Shown here: piece by piece, positions 1 through 8,817 of the stretch
Layout: every line of letters begins with the position of its first letter
How positions within the stretch are numbered: the first letter of the stretch is position 1
NCBI RefSeq assembly: GCF_024158745.1
Contig: NZ_JAMZAW010000011.1
Location: 124,001-188,000, forward strand
Direction of reading: 5' to 3'
Source of the DNA: Paenibacillus tyrphae
GTDB taxonomy: Bacteria > Bacillota > Bacilli > Paenibacillales > NBRC-103111
DNA length: 64,000 bases
Made by a program: the position numbers and the translations under genes
The notes under the pieces: model-generated
Seen by the model: the letters and a program-made list of their open reading frames with translations, nothing else
Told to the model about the DNA's origin: nothing
The model's database searches: none

Positions 1-35
1 CGCCGAAAACCCGGAGGAGAGATTAAGCCCTGTAC

Positions 36-998
36 ATGGATCAACAGACCACTGTAAAAGTCACACTCAAAAATACGGCCGAAGCCCTCGCGCTCTTCGG
101 GCCGCAGGACAAATTCCTGCACCTGATCGAGCAGCATACGCAGGCCGCCATCTTTACCCGGGAGGAAGAGATCGTCATCCAGGGACAGGCGGCCGATACG
201 GCGCGCCTCGAGCAGCTGTTCACCGTGCTGCTGGAGCTGGTTCGCAACCAATACGTGCTGACGGAGCGGGATATTCATTACGCGATCGACCTGGCCAAAG
301 ACATGAAGGCCGATCAATTGCTCGATCTGTTCAAAGGCGAAATCGCCCTTACCCACAAAGGCAAGCCGATTCGCATCAAGACAATCGGGCAGAAGCAGTA
401 CGTTAACGAGATCAAGAAGAAAGATATCGTCTTCGGGATCGGACCGGCCGGTACGGGCAAAACGTACATCGCCGTCGTGCTTGCCGTCTCCGCGCTCAAG
501 GAAGGCAAAGTGAAGCGGATCGTATTGACGAGACCCGCGGTCGAAGCGGGCGAGAGCCTCGGCTTTCTGCCCGGCGACCTGCAGGAAAAGGTTGACCCCT
601 ATTTGCGTCCATTGTATGATGCTCTTAACGACGTGCTCGGGCCGGAGCAGGTGCTCAAATCGCTGGAGCGCGGCCTCATCGAGATCGCTCCGCTCGCCTA
701 TATGCGCGGCCGGACGCTCGACGATTCGTTCATTATTTTGGACGAAGCGCAAAATACGACGCCGGAGCAGATGAAGATGTTTTTGACGCGTCTCGGATTC
801 GGATCGAAGATGGTCATTACCGGCGACGTGACGCAGATCGACCTCCCGCGGGGCAAATCGTCGGGGCTGGTGGAGGCGCAGCGCATCCTGGGAAACATTG
901 AAGAGCTCGGATTTATCCGGTTTGCCGAACAGGACGTTGTCAGACATTCATTGGTGCAAAAAATCATCATGGCCTATAATGAGGACAAAGAAGGCTGA
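36..998 (+). CDS. phoH: PhoH family ATPase (YqfE/YbeZ type)
   Basis: 320-residue single-domain PhoH protein, a cytosolic P-loop NTPase of the RNA helicase/ATPase type that is genetically linked to YbeY and RNA metabolism. Walker A GPAGTGKT lies at about residues 136-143 and the Walker B-like IILDEAQN at about 233-240; the first ~120 residues are the small N-terminal domain usual in this family. Length is normal. The ATG follows GGAGGAG by about 15 bases. Bases 24-26 are a TAA that could close the gene upstream (in Bacillus this would be yqfD), but too little is present to name it. Next comes pgpH after 20 bases, then ybeY, the standard phoH-pgpH-ybeY order. A second, PIN-fused PhoH protein is at 28331. 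Confidence 0.93.
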   Translation: MDQQTTVKVTLKNTAEALALFGPQDKFLHLIEQHTQAAIFTREEEIVIQGQAADTARLEQLFTVLLELVRNQYVLTERDIHYAIDLAKDMKADQLLDLFKGEIALTHKGKPIRIKTIGQKQYVNEIKKKDIVFGIGPAGTGKTYIAVVLAVSALKEGKVKRIVLTRPAVEAGESLGFLPGDLQEKVDPYLRPLYDALNDVLGPEQVLKSLERGLIEIAPLAYMRGRTLDDSFIILDEAQNTTPEQMKMFLTRLGFGSKMVITGDVTQIDLPRGKSSGLVEAQRILGNIEELGFIRFAEQDVVRHSLVQKIIMAYNEDKEG

Positions 999-1018
999 GG
1001 AAGGGCTGACCTTTCGTC

Positions 1019-3304
1019 ATGAACAACCGCGTTTCCATTCAAGGCAAATTTCAATACCGGCTTGCCGGCTGGAGATACAGCGCCATCGTGCGCTTTCTTC
1101 TGTTTTTAGCGCTTGCTGCCGTGTTTTACGTCGCTATGCTGCACCGGATTGTGCCGCAGACGTATGACATCCAGTTGGGAAGCGTTACGGAAAAAGATAT
1201 TCTAGCCCCCAGGGCGATTGCGAACGAAGTAGCGACGGAAAAAGCGAAGGAAGAAGCGGCCGCACGGGTGCAGCCGGTCTATAAGATCGCCCCGCTGCGC
1301 AACGAAGTGGCGGTCGAAGCGATTTTTGAAAAGCTGCAGCAGATCAACAGCGATGCGGAGGTTTCCGTCGCCGACAAAGTCAATATTTACAAAACGGTTA
1401 TTCCGACGATCATTCAGGACCATTTGGACCGTCAGACCAAGAGCCTTGTGGACGGCGGTCAATACAACGACCTGCTGCTGGCGGAAATGCGCAAAAGCAT
1501 CCGCGAGCAGCAGTACCGGATTCCGGAGGAATCGTTTTACAAAATACCGCGGCTCACCAAAGAAGATTTGACCGCGATGGAGCCCGTTGCCAGAGAAATC
1601 GTCATCAAACTGATGAGCGACCAGATTACAGATGCGCAAACGGCCAGAGTCAAGGTGCCGGAACTGGTGAATTCTTCGACGCTGACCAAGAACAACGCGC
1701 GCGAGCTGGTTCAGGAGCTCGTACGTGCGGCGCTTTCGCCGAATAAATTTTACGATCAAAAAGGAACCGAGGAAGCAAAGGGACACGCGCGTGACAACGT
1801 CAAGCAAGTGATGATCAACAAAAACGAAGTGCTGGTTCCCAAGGGCGAAAAAGTAACGGAAGAACTGTATCAACGTTTAGCTTCGCTCGATTTGCTGAAA
1901 GACGAGGCCAGCTATTGGCCAAATCTCGGACTCTTTTTATTTATCGTCCTATGCTGCCTGTTTTTGTATATGTATGTCAGACAAAGCTCGCTCCCGATCA
2001 ATCAGAATAACGCTCAGCTGTTTATGTACGTGCTGATTGTCGTCTTGACGATTGCCGGGATGAAGCTGTTCTCGTTGCTGCAAAATCTGGATTATCCGTA
2101 TATCGGCTACTTGGCCCCGACGGCGATGGCAGCCATGATGGTGACGATTTTACTCAACTCGCATCTTGCGTTTGTGACCGCGGTCGTTTTGAGCGTCATT
2201 TCCAGCGTCATTTTTAACTCGGATCACCTGCAGTCGTTCGAATTCAAATACGGCTTGCTGACACTGACCAGCTCATTTGCGGCAATCTTCTCGATCCAGC
2301 GGGCAAGCCAGCGCTCCTCGATCCTGAAAGCGGGAATAATGGTCTCGCTCTTCGCTCTGGCGCTCGTATCTGCACTGCTGCTGCTCGAAGATCACGAAAC
2401 GAGAACGAACGCGCTGTTTGCCGCTTCTTTTGCCTTAGGAAGTGGGCTGCTAACCGTTGTGTTCGTTATGGGCCTACTGCCGTTTTTCGAAGTCGCCTTC
2501 GGCATTTTGTCGCCGCTCAAGCTGGTCGAGCTTTCTAACCCGAACCATCCGCTGCTGCGCAAGCTGCTGACCGAGACGCCCGGCACTTACCATCACAGCG
2601 TCATGGTCGGCAACCTGTCGGAAGCCGCGGCCGGCGCGATCGGCGCCGACGGGCTGCTCTGCCGGGTCGGAGCTTATTATCACGATATCGGGAAGACGAA
2701 GCGGCCGAGTTATTTTATCGAGAATCAGTCGCATACGGAAAACCCGCACGACAAAATCGAACCGGCGCTGAGCAAATCGATCATCGTAGCCCATGCGCGC
2801 GACGGCGTCGAGATGCTGAAGGATCATAACATTCCGAAGCCGATCCGCGATATTGCGGAGCAGCACCATGGCACGACCTTGCTGCAATATTTTTATCATA
2901 AAGCGAAAAAGCTCGCCGAAGAGCGTCAGGAGAAGCCGCCGGAGGAGTCGGAGTACCGATATCCCGGTCCGAAAGCCCAGACGAAGGAAGCGGCGATCGT
3001 CGGTATCGCCGATTGCGTCGAGGCGGCCGTCCGCTCCCTGCGCAATCCGACCGTCGAACAGATCGATTCGATGGTGCGCAAAATTATTAAAAACCGGCTG
3101 GACGACGGTCAGTTTAACGAATGCGATCTGACCATCAAGGAACTGGATCAGATCGTTAAGATTTTGAAAGAAACGCTGCTTGGCATTTTCCACTCGCGAA
3201 TCGAATATCCCGCGGATATGCCGGAGCAGAAGACGGCGGCGAAGCAGGAAAAGACGAAGTCCGAAGCGAAGATGTCGGAAACGAAGAAAGAGGTGAAGCC
3301 ATGA
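1019..3304 (+). CDS. pgpH: PgpH/YqfF-type membrane HD phosphohydrolase, cyclic-di-AMP phosphodiesterase
   Basis: 761 residues. Layout: an N-terminal membrane segment at about residues 22-42, a large extracytoplasmic 7TMR-HDED region up to ~300, a bundle of hydrophobic helices between ~300 and ~500, then a cytosolic HD domain. The HD metal motif YYHDIGKTKRP is near residue 553, with the preceding HH of TYHHSVMVGN near 523. In Firmicutes this family degrades the second messenger c-di-AMP, linking it to osmotic and cell-wall control. The C-terminal ~30 residues are a Lys/Glu-rich tail. Its stop codon overlaps the ybeY start (ATGA), so the two are probably translationally coupled. Confidence 0.93.
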   Translation: MNNRVSIQGKFQYRLAGWRYSAIVRFLLFLALAAVFYVAMLHRIVPQTYDIQLGSVTEKDILAPRAIANEVATEKAKEEAAARVQPVYKIAPLRNEVAVEAIFEKLQQINSDAEVSVADKVNIYKTVIPTIIQDHLDRQTKSLVDGGQYNDLLLAEMRKSIREQQYRIPEESFYKIPRLTKEDLTAMEPVAREIVIKLMSDQITDAQTARVKVPELVNSSTLTKNNARELVQELVRAALSPNKFYDQKGTEEAKGHARDNVKQVMINKNEVLVPKGEKVTEELYQRLASLDLLKDEASYWPNLGLFLFIVLCCLFLYMYVRQSSLPINQNNAQLFMYVLIVVLTIAGMKLFSLLQNLDYPYIGYLAPTAMAAMMVTILLNSHLAFVTAVVLSVISSVIFNSDHLQSFEFKYGLLTLTSSFAAIFSIQRASQRSSILKAGIMVSLFALALVSALLLLEDHETRTNALFAASFALGSGLLTVVFVMGLLPFFEVAFGILSPLKLVELSNPNHPLLRKLLTETPGTYHHSVMVGNLSEAAAGAIGADGLLCRVGAYYHDIGKTKRPSYFIENQSHTENPHDKIEPALSKSIIVAHARDGVEMLKDHNIPKPIRDIAEQHHGTTLLQYFYHKAKKLAEERQEKPPEESEYRYPGPKAQTKEAAIVGIADCVEAAVRSLRNPTVEQIDSMVRKIIKNRLDDGQFNECDLTIKELDQIVKILKETLLGIFHSRIEYPADMPEQKTAAKQEKTKSEAKMSETKKEVKP

Positions 3305-3858
3305 GCCTGAAGCTTTCATGGAACAGCGAACAAACCGCTTACGAGATTACGCCGGCTCTCATCGAGAAGCTGGAAACGTTGCTTTGCCTTGCCGGCAAGC
3401 AGGAAGAGGTGCCGGATGGCGAAGTGGCGTTGACGTTCGTCGACGACGAGGCCATTCAAGAGCTTAACAAGCAGTACCGGGGACTGGATAAGCCGACGGA
3501 CGTGCTATCATTCGCCATGCGGGAAATGGGCGAAGACGAGATCGAGATCATTTATGGCGACGACGGCTTCGAGGAAGTGGAGTACGCGGACGAGACGGGT
3601 GAAGAGTCCGGGACGGCGGAGGACGATGATGGCGAGGACGACGGCTATGAAGAGCCTCTCGGCGATATTATCATTTCGGTGCCGCGGGCGATCGCCCAAG
3701 CGGACGAATACGGCCATTCCGTGGAGCGGGAGCTCGGATTTCTGTTCGTTCACGGCTTCCTGCATTTGATCGGTTACGATCATCAGGACGAAGAAGAAGA
3801 GAAGGAAATGTTCGGCAAGCAGGAGCAAATTTTGCAGCAGGCGGGATTGACGCGGTGA
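3301..3858 (+). CDS. ybeY: Endoribonuclease/rRNA maturation factor YbeY
   Basis: 185-residue YbeY, a zinc metalloprotein needed for 16S rRNA 3'-end maturation and 70S quality control. The zinc motif HGFLHLIGYDH is at about residues 151-161 (three His ligands), preceded by the usual GDIIISVPRA strand. It is longer than the usual 150-165 residues because of a very acidic Asp/Glu/Gly-rich insertion at about residues 78-118, placed where other family members have a short loop before GDI. Start ATG overlaps the pgpH stop; the stop overlaps the GTG of the next gene. The function is well established for the family; the role of the insertion is unknown. Confidence 0.95.
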   Translation: MSLKLSWNSEQTAYEITPALIEKLETLLCLAGKQEEVPDGEVALTFVDDEAIQELNKQYRGLDKPTDVLSFAMREMGEDEIEIIYGDDGFEEVEYADETGEESGTAEDDDGEDDGYEEPLGDIIISVPRAIAQADEYGHSVERELGFLFVHGFLHLIGYDHQDEEEEKEMFGKQEQILQQAGLTR

Positions 3859-4553
3859 AGCAGCCGGTCAAATGGCAGCGCAGCTTTCGGTACGCTTACG
3901 AAGGCGTCAAATACGCTCTTGCGACCCAGCGGAACATGAAATTTCATTTTTTCGCCGCGTTGGCCATCCTGGCGCTTGCTTTGTTCTTCGGCCTGCCGAA
4001 GACGGATATTTTATTTATTTTACTCGCCGTGACGCTCATGATCGTGACGGAATTGATCAACACCGCCGTGGAAAAAACGGTCGATCTGGCGATGCCGGAC
4101 CTGCATCCATTGGCGAAAATCGCCAAGGACGTGGCCGCCGCTTCCGTATTGGTCACGGCAGCTTTTGCCGCCGTAACGGGAATGATCGTATTTTACGATC
4201 CGATCGAACGGCTCATTCAAACCGGCAGGGCGGGAGGTCATCCCGTCACCGCGGGAACGGTATGGATTTTGCTTAGCTTGGTCATCCTGACAGTGATTGC
4301 GGTGCAGACTCGCTTTTCCTCCAAAGGGAATGGGGTGAAGCCGAGTCTGCTGACGGCCGTCGCGTTTGCGGTCGCCGCCTTGATCGCTTGCCGGGTTCAA
4401 GATACGCTTGTCGCTTTGCTGGGCTTTTTATTGGCCATGGTGTTGCTGTTGGCACTTCACGACAAACGCAAGCGGCCTTTCGGCTCGCTGCTGCTCGGTG
4501 CGCTGCTTGGCGGATTCATTACGGTACTTGCCTATTATTTATATTCCATGTAG
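3855..4553 (+). CDS. dgkA: DgkA-family kinase (undecaprenol/diacylglycerol kinase) with extra C-terminal membrane module
   Basis: 232 residues. Residues 1-115 are a typical small DgkA: three membrane helices (about 30-46, 52-68, 95-113) and the catalytic signature ELINTAVEKTVDL at 66-78 followed by KDVAAASVL. In Gram-positive bacteria this enzyme phosphorylates undecaprenol, feeding the lipid carrier pool for the wall. Residues ~130-232 form an additional module with about four hydrophobic helices and no catalytic motif that I recognise; the usual protein ends near 120-140. GTG start at 3855 overlaps the ybeY stop (GTGA), supporting co-translation. Sure of the kinase domain, not of its preferred substrate. 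Confidence 0.88.
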   Translation: MKQPVKWQRSFRYAYEGVKYALATQRNMKFHFFAALAILALALFFGLPKTDILFILLAVTLMIVTELINTAVEKTVDLAMPDLHPLAKIAKDVAAASVLVTAAFAAVTGMIVFYDPIERLIQTGRAGGHPVTAGTVWILLSLVILTVIAVQTRFSSKGNGVKPSLLTAVAFAVAALIACRVQDTLVALLGFLLAMVLLLALHDKRKRPFGSLLLGALLGGFITVLAYYLYSM

Positions 4554-4574
4554 GTTGTGAAAGGGGCGCTTCTC

Positions 4575-4991
4575 TTGGAAAAAACGGAATTGATCGCATT
4601 GGCCAAAACGGCGAGAGAGCAAGCATATACACCTTATTCCCATTTTAAAGTCGGCAGCGCTTTGCTTGATTCCAAAGGGCGGGTTCATCTGGGCTGCAAC
4701 GTGGAAAACGCGGCCTACGGGCCGACGAACTGCGCCGAACGCACGGCGTTATTCCGCGCGATCGCGGACGGCGAACAGGCGAAGTCGTTCCGGGCCATGG
4801 CGATTATCGGGGATACGCTTCAGCCGATTTCCCCATGCGGCGTATGCCGGCAGGTGCTGGTCGAGCTGTGTCCGCCGGATATGCCGGTATATCTGGCTAA
4901 TCTGAAAGGGGATATCAGCGAGACGACCGTAGCCGAGCTGCTTCCCGGCGCATTCACATCTTTAGATTTGGACGGAGGAACGATTGATTAA
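4575..4991 (+). CDS. cdd: Cytidine deaminase
   Basis: 138 residues from a TTG start; deaminates (deoxy)cytidine to (deoxy)uridine in pyrimidine salvage. Catalytic zinc motifs are CAE at about residues 53-55 (Cys ligand plus proton-shuttle Glu) and PCGVC at about 87-91 (two Cys ligands), the tetrameric Bacillus-type arrangement. The frame is open upstream to a GTG at 4557, but AAGGGG at 4561-4566 sits 8 bases before the TTG and the family begins with an xKxELI-like N-terminus, so 4575 is preferred. The stop codon overlaps the era ATG (TAATG), as in the conserved cdd-era pair. Confidence 0.93.
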   Translation: MEKTELIALAKTAREQAYTPYSHFKVGSALLDSKGRVHLGCNVENAAYGPTNCAERTALFRAIADGEQAKSFRAMAIIGDTLQPISPCGVCRQVLVELCPPDMPVYLANLKGDISETTVAELLPGAFTSLDLDGGTID

Positions 4992-5905
4992 TGTCTTCTA
5001 ACAGCAAGGCTGACTCTAAATTCAAATCCGGTTTTGTGGCGATTATCGGACGGCCGAACGTCGGTAAATCGACGCTGATGAACCAGGTGATCGGCCAAAA
5101 GATTGCCATCATGTCCGATAAGCCGCAGACGACCCGGAACAAAATTCACGGCGTCTATACGACCGATCAGGCGCAGATCGTCTTTTTGGATACGCCCGGC
5201 ATTCATAAACCGCAATCGAAGCTCGGCGACTATATGATCAAAGCGGCTGAAGGCGCGCTTAGCGAAGTCGACGCGATCCTGTTTTTGATCGACGTGGTCG
5301 AAGGCTTGGGCGGCGGGGACCGGTACATTATCGAGACGCTGAAAAAGGTGAAAACGCCGGTCATTCTGGTGATGAACAAAATCGACCAGATCCACCCGGA
5401 AGCGCTCCTGTCGGTCATTACGACCTACAAGGATTTGTACCCTTTTGCCGAAATTGTGCCGATCTCGGCGATGCACGGCAATAACGTCAATACGCTTTTG
5501 GAGCAGGTCATCAAATTTTTGCCGGAAGGACCGCAGTATTATCCGGCGGATCAAGTGACGGACCATCCGGAGCAGTTCGTGTGCGCGGAGCTGATCCGGG
5601 AGAAAATCCTGCATCTGACACGGGAGGAAATTCCTCACTCGATCGCGGTTTCCATCGAAGACATGCGGGTGGAAGCCAACGGCGTCGTTCATATTTCGGC
5701 GGTCATTTACGTCGAGCGCGATTCGCAGAAGGGCATCATTATCGGTAAAAAGGGTGCGCTGCTGAAAGAAGTCGGGCAAAAAGCGCGGGCCGATATCGAA
5801 GCGCTTCTCGGTTCAAAGACGTTCCTGGAGCTGTGGGTCAAAGTGAAGAAGGACTGGCGCAATCAGGACCGGGTCCTGCGGGATCTTGGCTTCCGGCATG
5901 AGTAA
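4991..5905 (+). CDS. era: GTPase Era
   Basis: 304 residues. Essential ribosome-assembly GTPase that binds the 3' end of 16S rRNA. G1 GRPNVGKST is at residues 20-28, G3 DTPGIH near 67, G4 NKID near 125; a C-terminal KH domain with the [11 protein letters not shown] loop near 250-265 binds RNA. Length is standard. It shares an operon with ybeY, another 16S maturation factor. The ATG at 4991 overlaps the cdd stop; no separate promoter is apparent. Confidence 0.97.
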   Translation: MSSNSKADSKFKSGFVAIIGRPNVGKSTLMNQVIGQKIAIMSDKPQTTRNKIHGVYTTDQAQIVFLDTPGIHKPQSKLGDYMIKAAEGALSEVDAILFLIDVVEGLGGGDRYIIETLKKVKTPVILVMNKIDQIHPEALLSVITTYKDLYPFAEIVPISAMHGNNVNTLLEQVIKFLPEGPQYYPADQVTDHPEQFVCAELIREKILHLTREEIPHSIAVSIEDMRVEANGVVHISAVIYVERDSQKGIIIGKKGALLKEVGQKARADIEALLGSKTFLELWVKVKKDWRNQDRVLRDLGFRHE

Positions 5906-6066
5906 ACCGGCGTTCCGGCCTGTTTCAATCAGGCTCCGCCGAGTTTAATCCATCATAACCATGCAAACAATACATGGCAGTTTTTGCAGAGCATACTTCG
6001 CATCGGAACGATCCATCCTAATCCTAGAAACAGGTTGTAGTCATGTCATCAAGGGGAGGATGTACC

Positions 6067-6210
6067 ATGAGAGACTTTTCGTGGAAATACTTTTCAATGA
6101 CCGGAGATGTGGATGCTTACCTGCTATACAAAGAAGTGAATACCCGGGACGGCGACGAGGCGGAGCCGGAAGAAGAGGACGCCTTGGACGCTTCCGATTG
6201 GGTACAGTAA
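6067..6210 (+). CDS. yqzL: YqzL family small protein
   Basis: 47-residue ORF beginning MRDFSWKYFSMTGDVDAYLL and ending in a Glu/Asp-rich tail with DWVQ. The start of the protein and its place between era and recO match the YqzL family, which is conserved in this position in Bacillales. Function is unknown. A strong AGGGGAGGA ribosome site lies about 8 bases before the ATG. The 161 bases between era and this gene contain no other ORF and no clear promoter. Confidence 0.8.
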   Translation: MRDFSWKYFSMTGDVDAYLLYKEVNTRDGDEAEPEEEDALDASDWVQ

Positions 6211-6262
6211 GTTTCGCCCAATATCAAGTTACCGGCGCGGTAACGCAGGGAGAGGCTGTAAG

Positions 6263-7009
6263 GTGCAGTACAGAGTTCAAGGAATCGTTATCCGAAGCAT
6301 GGACTATGGGGAAGGCAACAAAATTATTACGCTGTTTACCCGGGAGCACGGAAAGCTGAGCGTCGTGGCCCGGGGTGCCAAAAAAGTGAAGAGCCGTTAC
6401 GGCTCCTCCGCCCAGCTGTTTACGTGCGGTGACTACTTGTTTTTCAAATCCGGGCAGCTCGGCACGCTGAATCATGCGGAAATTATCGAACCTTTTCATA
6501 AAATAAGGGAAGATCTGCACAAGGCTGCCCATGCTTCCTATCTGTCGGAGCTGACCGACCGGATGCTGGGAGATCAAGAGGGACAGCCTTTTCTATACGA
6601 TCAGCTGAAAGCCAGCTTGCAGGCGATTCAGGAAGACAAGGATCTGCAAATTATCGACCATTTGTACGAAATGAAAATGTTCGTCCTGGCCGGATATACG
6701 CCCGAGCTGGAGCAATGCGTCGTTTGCCGCGAAAATGCGGAGCCGTTTGCCATAAGCGTCGGCATGGGCGGAATGCTGTGCGAGCGCTGCAAGCTGCGTG
6801 ATCCGCAAGCTATCCCGCTGACGCCTGGCGTCTACAAGCTCCTTCGGCTGTTCATTCAAATGGATGTGCGCCGGCTCGGTCAAATCGACGTGAAGCCGCA
6901 GACGAAACAGCTGCTCAAGACGATTTTACGGGCCTACTTTGATACGCATGTCGGACTGAAGCTGAAATCGCGAGATTTTTTGGATCAAATGGACAAATAC
7001 GGCGTATAG
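6263..7009 (+). CDS. recO: DNA repair protein RecO
   Basis: 248 residues. RecO loads RecA on SSB-coated single-stranded DNA in the RecFOR pathway. N-terminal OB-fold (about 1-80, with GIVIRSMDYGEGNKI typical of the family), then a helical domain with a four-cysteine zinc site: C152 and C155, C173 and C176. GTG start with GGGAGAGG about 7 bases upstream. Standard length. It is followed by a non-coding stretch instead of the glyQS genes found after recO in many relatives. Confidence 0.95.
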   Translation: MQYRVQGIVIRSMDYGEGNKIITLFTREHGKLSVVARGAKKVKSRYGSSAQLFTCGDYLFFKSGQLGTLNHAEIIEPFHKIREDLHKAAHASYLSELTDRMLGDQEGQPFLYDQLKASLQAIQEDKDLQIIDHLYEMKMFVLAGYTPELEQCVVCRENAEPFAISVGMGGMLCERCKLRDPQAIPLTPGVYKLLRLFIQMDVRRLGQIDVKPQTKQLLKTILRAYFDTHVGLKLKSRDFLDQMDKYGV

Positions 7010-7017
7010 CTAAATAA

Positions 7018-7046
7018 TTGACATGTTTTTGCCCGTTTGCTATTAT
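7018..7046 (+). promoter_or_regulatory. Sigma-A-type promoter downstream of recO
   Basis: TTGACA at 7018-7023, 17-base spacer, TATTAT at 7041-7046 (an overlapping TATAAT is at 7044-7049 with a longer spacer). Expected transcript start is about 7053, with no protein gene for 350 bases. Confidence 0.65.
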
Positions 7047-7052
7047 AATATG

Positions 7053-7238
7053 ATACATCCATTAGAAAACCTCTTGTTACGAAGTCTAAGCCATGACTTT
7101 GTCAGCGGGGTTTTTTGCTGTCCGAAAAGAGAAGCTCTTTTCTGGTGCAAAGCGATTAACCGAAGTCTTGAAACATTTTTTGCCACTGTAACGTAGTAGT
7201 AATAGACAGGCCGATCTTCCCCTAATGATCGGCCTTTG
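7053..7238 (+). ncRNA. Candidate small RNA or orphan leader, unknown family
   Basis: About 185 nt between the promoter above and a perfect terminator. Structural elements: AAAACCTC (7066-7073) pairing with GGGGTTTT (7107-7114) around an inner AAGTC/GACTT stem, with a T-run that could itself terminate a ~60-nt RNA; GAAAAGAG/CTCTTTTC hairpin at 7125-7143; and the final AGGCCGATC/GATCGGCCT terminator. The octamer CGAAGTCT occurs twice. It lacks the TGGNACCGCG T-box, so it is not a complete T-box leader, and I do not recognise 6S, SRP or tmRNA features. It could be the remnant of a leader whose genes have moved. Confidence 0.4.
7207..7238 (+). terminator. Intrinsic terminator of the intergenic RNA unit
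   Basis: Perfect 9-bp stem AGGCCGATC / GATCGGCCT with a 10-base loop followed by TTTGTT. It lies about 165 bases before the ppsR start, so it isolates ppsR from the upstream promoter. Confidence 0.75.
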
Positions 7239-7402
7239 TTGCAGCCTGACAAGAGGGACTTCGGCCAAAATCTGATGCGCCGAGGACTGCTACGGTCGCA
7301 AATTTACACGAAGCTGCGAAATTTGTGCGCATATTGCACTGAAACCAGGGAACAGCACATAGCTTATCTCTGTAAAAAAGACAGGACGAAAGGCGGGTTC
7401 GC

Positions 7403-8215
7403 ATGGAACGGGCGGTTAAGCCGGTAGTGTTTGTAGCATCGGATTCGGCGGGGGAAACGGGAGAAGCGGTAGTTCGGGCGGCGGCCGTGCAGTTTCATCC
7501 CCAGCAGGTGGATATTCGCCGGGTGCCTTTCCTGATCGATACCTCGGATATCGACCGGATGATCCGGACGGTGATTGAGCGCAGCGGCGCGATCGTTTTT
7601 ACGCTCGTTATTCCCGAGCTGCGGGATTATTTGATCGAACAGGCGGAGCGCTACAGAATTCCTTACATCGATCTGCTCGGTCCGATCATACGGACGCTGG
7701 AGCAAACGCTGGATCAGGAGGCAAGGCATCAGCCGGGCATGATCCACAAGCTGGACGAAGATTATTTCAAGAAAGTGGAAGCTGTCGAGTTTGCCGTCAA
7801 GTATGACGACGGACGGGATTTCAACGGGATTTTGCAGGCGGACATCGTGCTTGTCGGGGTATCCCGTACGTCAAAGACCCCGCTGTCCATGTATCTTGCA
7901 CACAAGAAATTCAAGGTGGCCAACGTACCGCTTGTTCCGGAGATTCATCCGCCCGAGCAGCTGTTTACGGTGTCCGGGAAGAAGATTGTCGGGTTGCGGA
8001 TCGATCCGGTCAAATTGAATGTCATCCGCACGGAACGGCTTAAGACGCTGGGCTTGCCAGGCAATGCGACCTATGCAAATACCGAACGGATTCACGCGGA
8101 ATTGGAGTACGCGGATAAGATTATGAAAAAAATCGGCTGCACGGTGATCGACGTTTCGAACAAGGCGGTCGAAGAAACGGCCAGCATCATCATCGATATG
8201 TACCGTTCGCGGTAA
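7403..8215 (+). CDS. ppsR: Pyruvate, phosphate dikinase (or PEP synthase) regulatory protein
   Basis: 270-residue DUF299 protein (YqfL type), a bifunctional serine/threonine kinase and Pi-dependent phosphorylase that switches pyruvate phosphate dikinase or PEP synthetase off and on. The P-loop-like signature GVSRTSKT is at residues 152-159, after the N-terminal VASDSAGETGE motif at 11-21. Length is normal. In B. subtilis it sits with ccpN; here no ccpN-like ORF precedes it. AAAGGCGGG lies just before the ATG. The target enzyme is not in this window. Confidence 0.92.
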   Translation: MERAVKPVVFVASDSAGETGEAVVRAAAVQFHPQQVDIRRVPFLIDTSDIDRMIRTVIERSGAIVFTLVIPELRDYLIEQAERYRIPYIDLLGPIIRTLEQTLDQEARHQPGMIHKLDEDYFKKVEAVEFAVKYDDGRDFNGILQADIVLVGVSRTSKTPLSMYLAHKKFKVANVPLVPEIHPPEQLFTVSGKKIVGLRIDPVKLNVIRTERLKTLGLPGNATYANTERIHAELEYADKIMKKIGCTVIDVSNKAVEETASIIIDMYRSR

Positions 8216-8315
8216 CGGCCTATTTTGAGGGAAGGAAGCAGGATTTTTTATCCTTTCATCGTATATAATATTACGGTAATGCTTTAGTCTTGAATTTTAC
8301 AGTCGGCGGGGACCT

Positions 8316-8777
8316 ATGACGTATAAAATTGTAGTGGATGCCGACGCATGCCCGGTGAAGGCGGAAATCGCGCAGACGGCCTTACGTTTCGGAATCCCGG
8401 TGCTGATGGTCGCCTCGTTCGATCATCGGCTGCAGCCGATGGACGGCGTCGATATCGTTCAAGTGGACCGGTCGGACCAGTCGGTAGACCTGTATATTGT
8501 CAATTGCATCGCGCCTGGAGATGTGCTGGTCACGCAGGATTTCGGGCTGGCTGCTTTGGCGCTTGGCAAAAAAGCGCTGGCGCTGTCGAATCGCGGCCAA
8601 ACGTACAATGAACGGACGATTGATTTTTTGCTGGAACGAAGACACGAGCAGGCGAAACAGCGCCGCGGAGGCAAGCATACGAAAGGTCCTAAAGCGTTCA
8701 CCGACGAGGACCGCCAAGCCTTTCTACAAACTTTGACAAAAGTTTTGTCGGGCTTGCAGGAGAATCGGGCAAAGTAG
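8316..8777 (+). CDS. YaiI/YqxD family (DUF188) protein
   Basis: 153-residue protein of the UPF0178/DUF188 family, recognised by the N-terminal VVDADACPVK and the VTQDFGLAALAL and LSNRGQTYNERTID segments. The fold is PIN-like with conserved acidic residues, suggesting nuclease activity, but no role is established. It precedes dnaG directly, as yqxD does in B. subtilis, so primase operon membership is likely. The basic C-terminal region contains RRGGKHTKGPKAFT. Confidence 0.88.
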   Translation: MTYKIVVDADACPVKAEIAQTALRFGIPVLMVASFDHRLQPMDGVDIVQVDRSDQSVDLYIVNCIAPGDVLVTQDFGLAALALGKKALALSNRGQTYNERTIDFLLERRHEQAKQRRGGKHTKGPKAFTDEDRQAFLQTLTKVLSGLQENRAK

Positions 8778-8817
8778 CGAATACCTATACGTGTTAATTT
8801 GAATGAAGGTGGATAGG

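Larger units (their letters stand above)
7010..7402 (+). other. 393-base intergenic stretch with promoter, hairpins and a terminator
   Basis: No convincing protein gene on either strand. It holds, in order, a sigma-A-like promoter (7018-7046), a first hairpin ending in a T-run (7066-7116), an 8-bp hairpin (7125-7143, GAAAAGAG/CTCTTTTC), and a perfect 9-bp terminator (7207-7238). Downstream, 7240-7402 carries nothing I can assign before the ribosome site of ppsR. The promoter-to-terminator unit is listed separately as a candidate RNA. Confidence 0.6.

Noticed and set aside
7053-7238. T-box riboswitch for a glycyl-tRNA synthetase
   Set aside because: The conserved TGGNACCGCG T-box sequence and the downstream synthetase genes are both missing; kept only as a candidate RNA or remnant.
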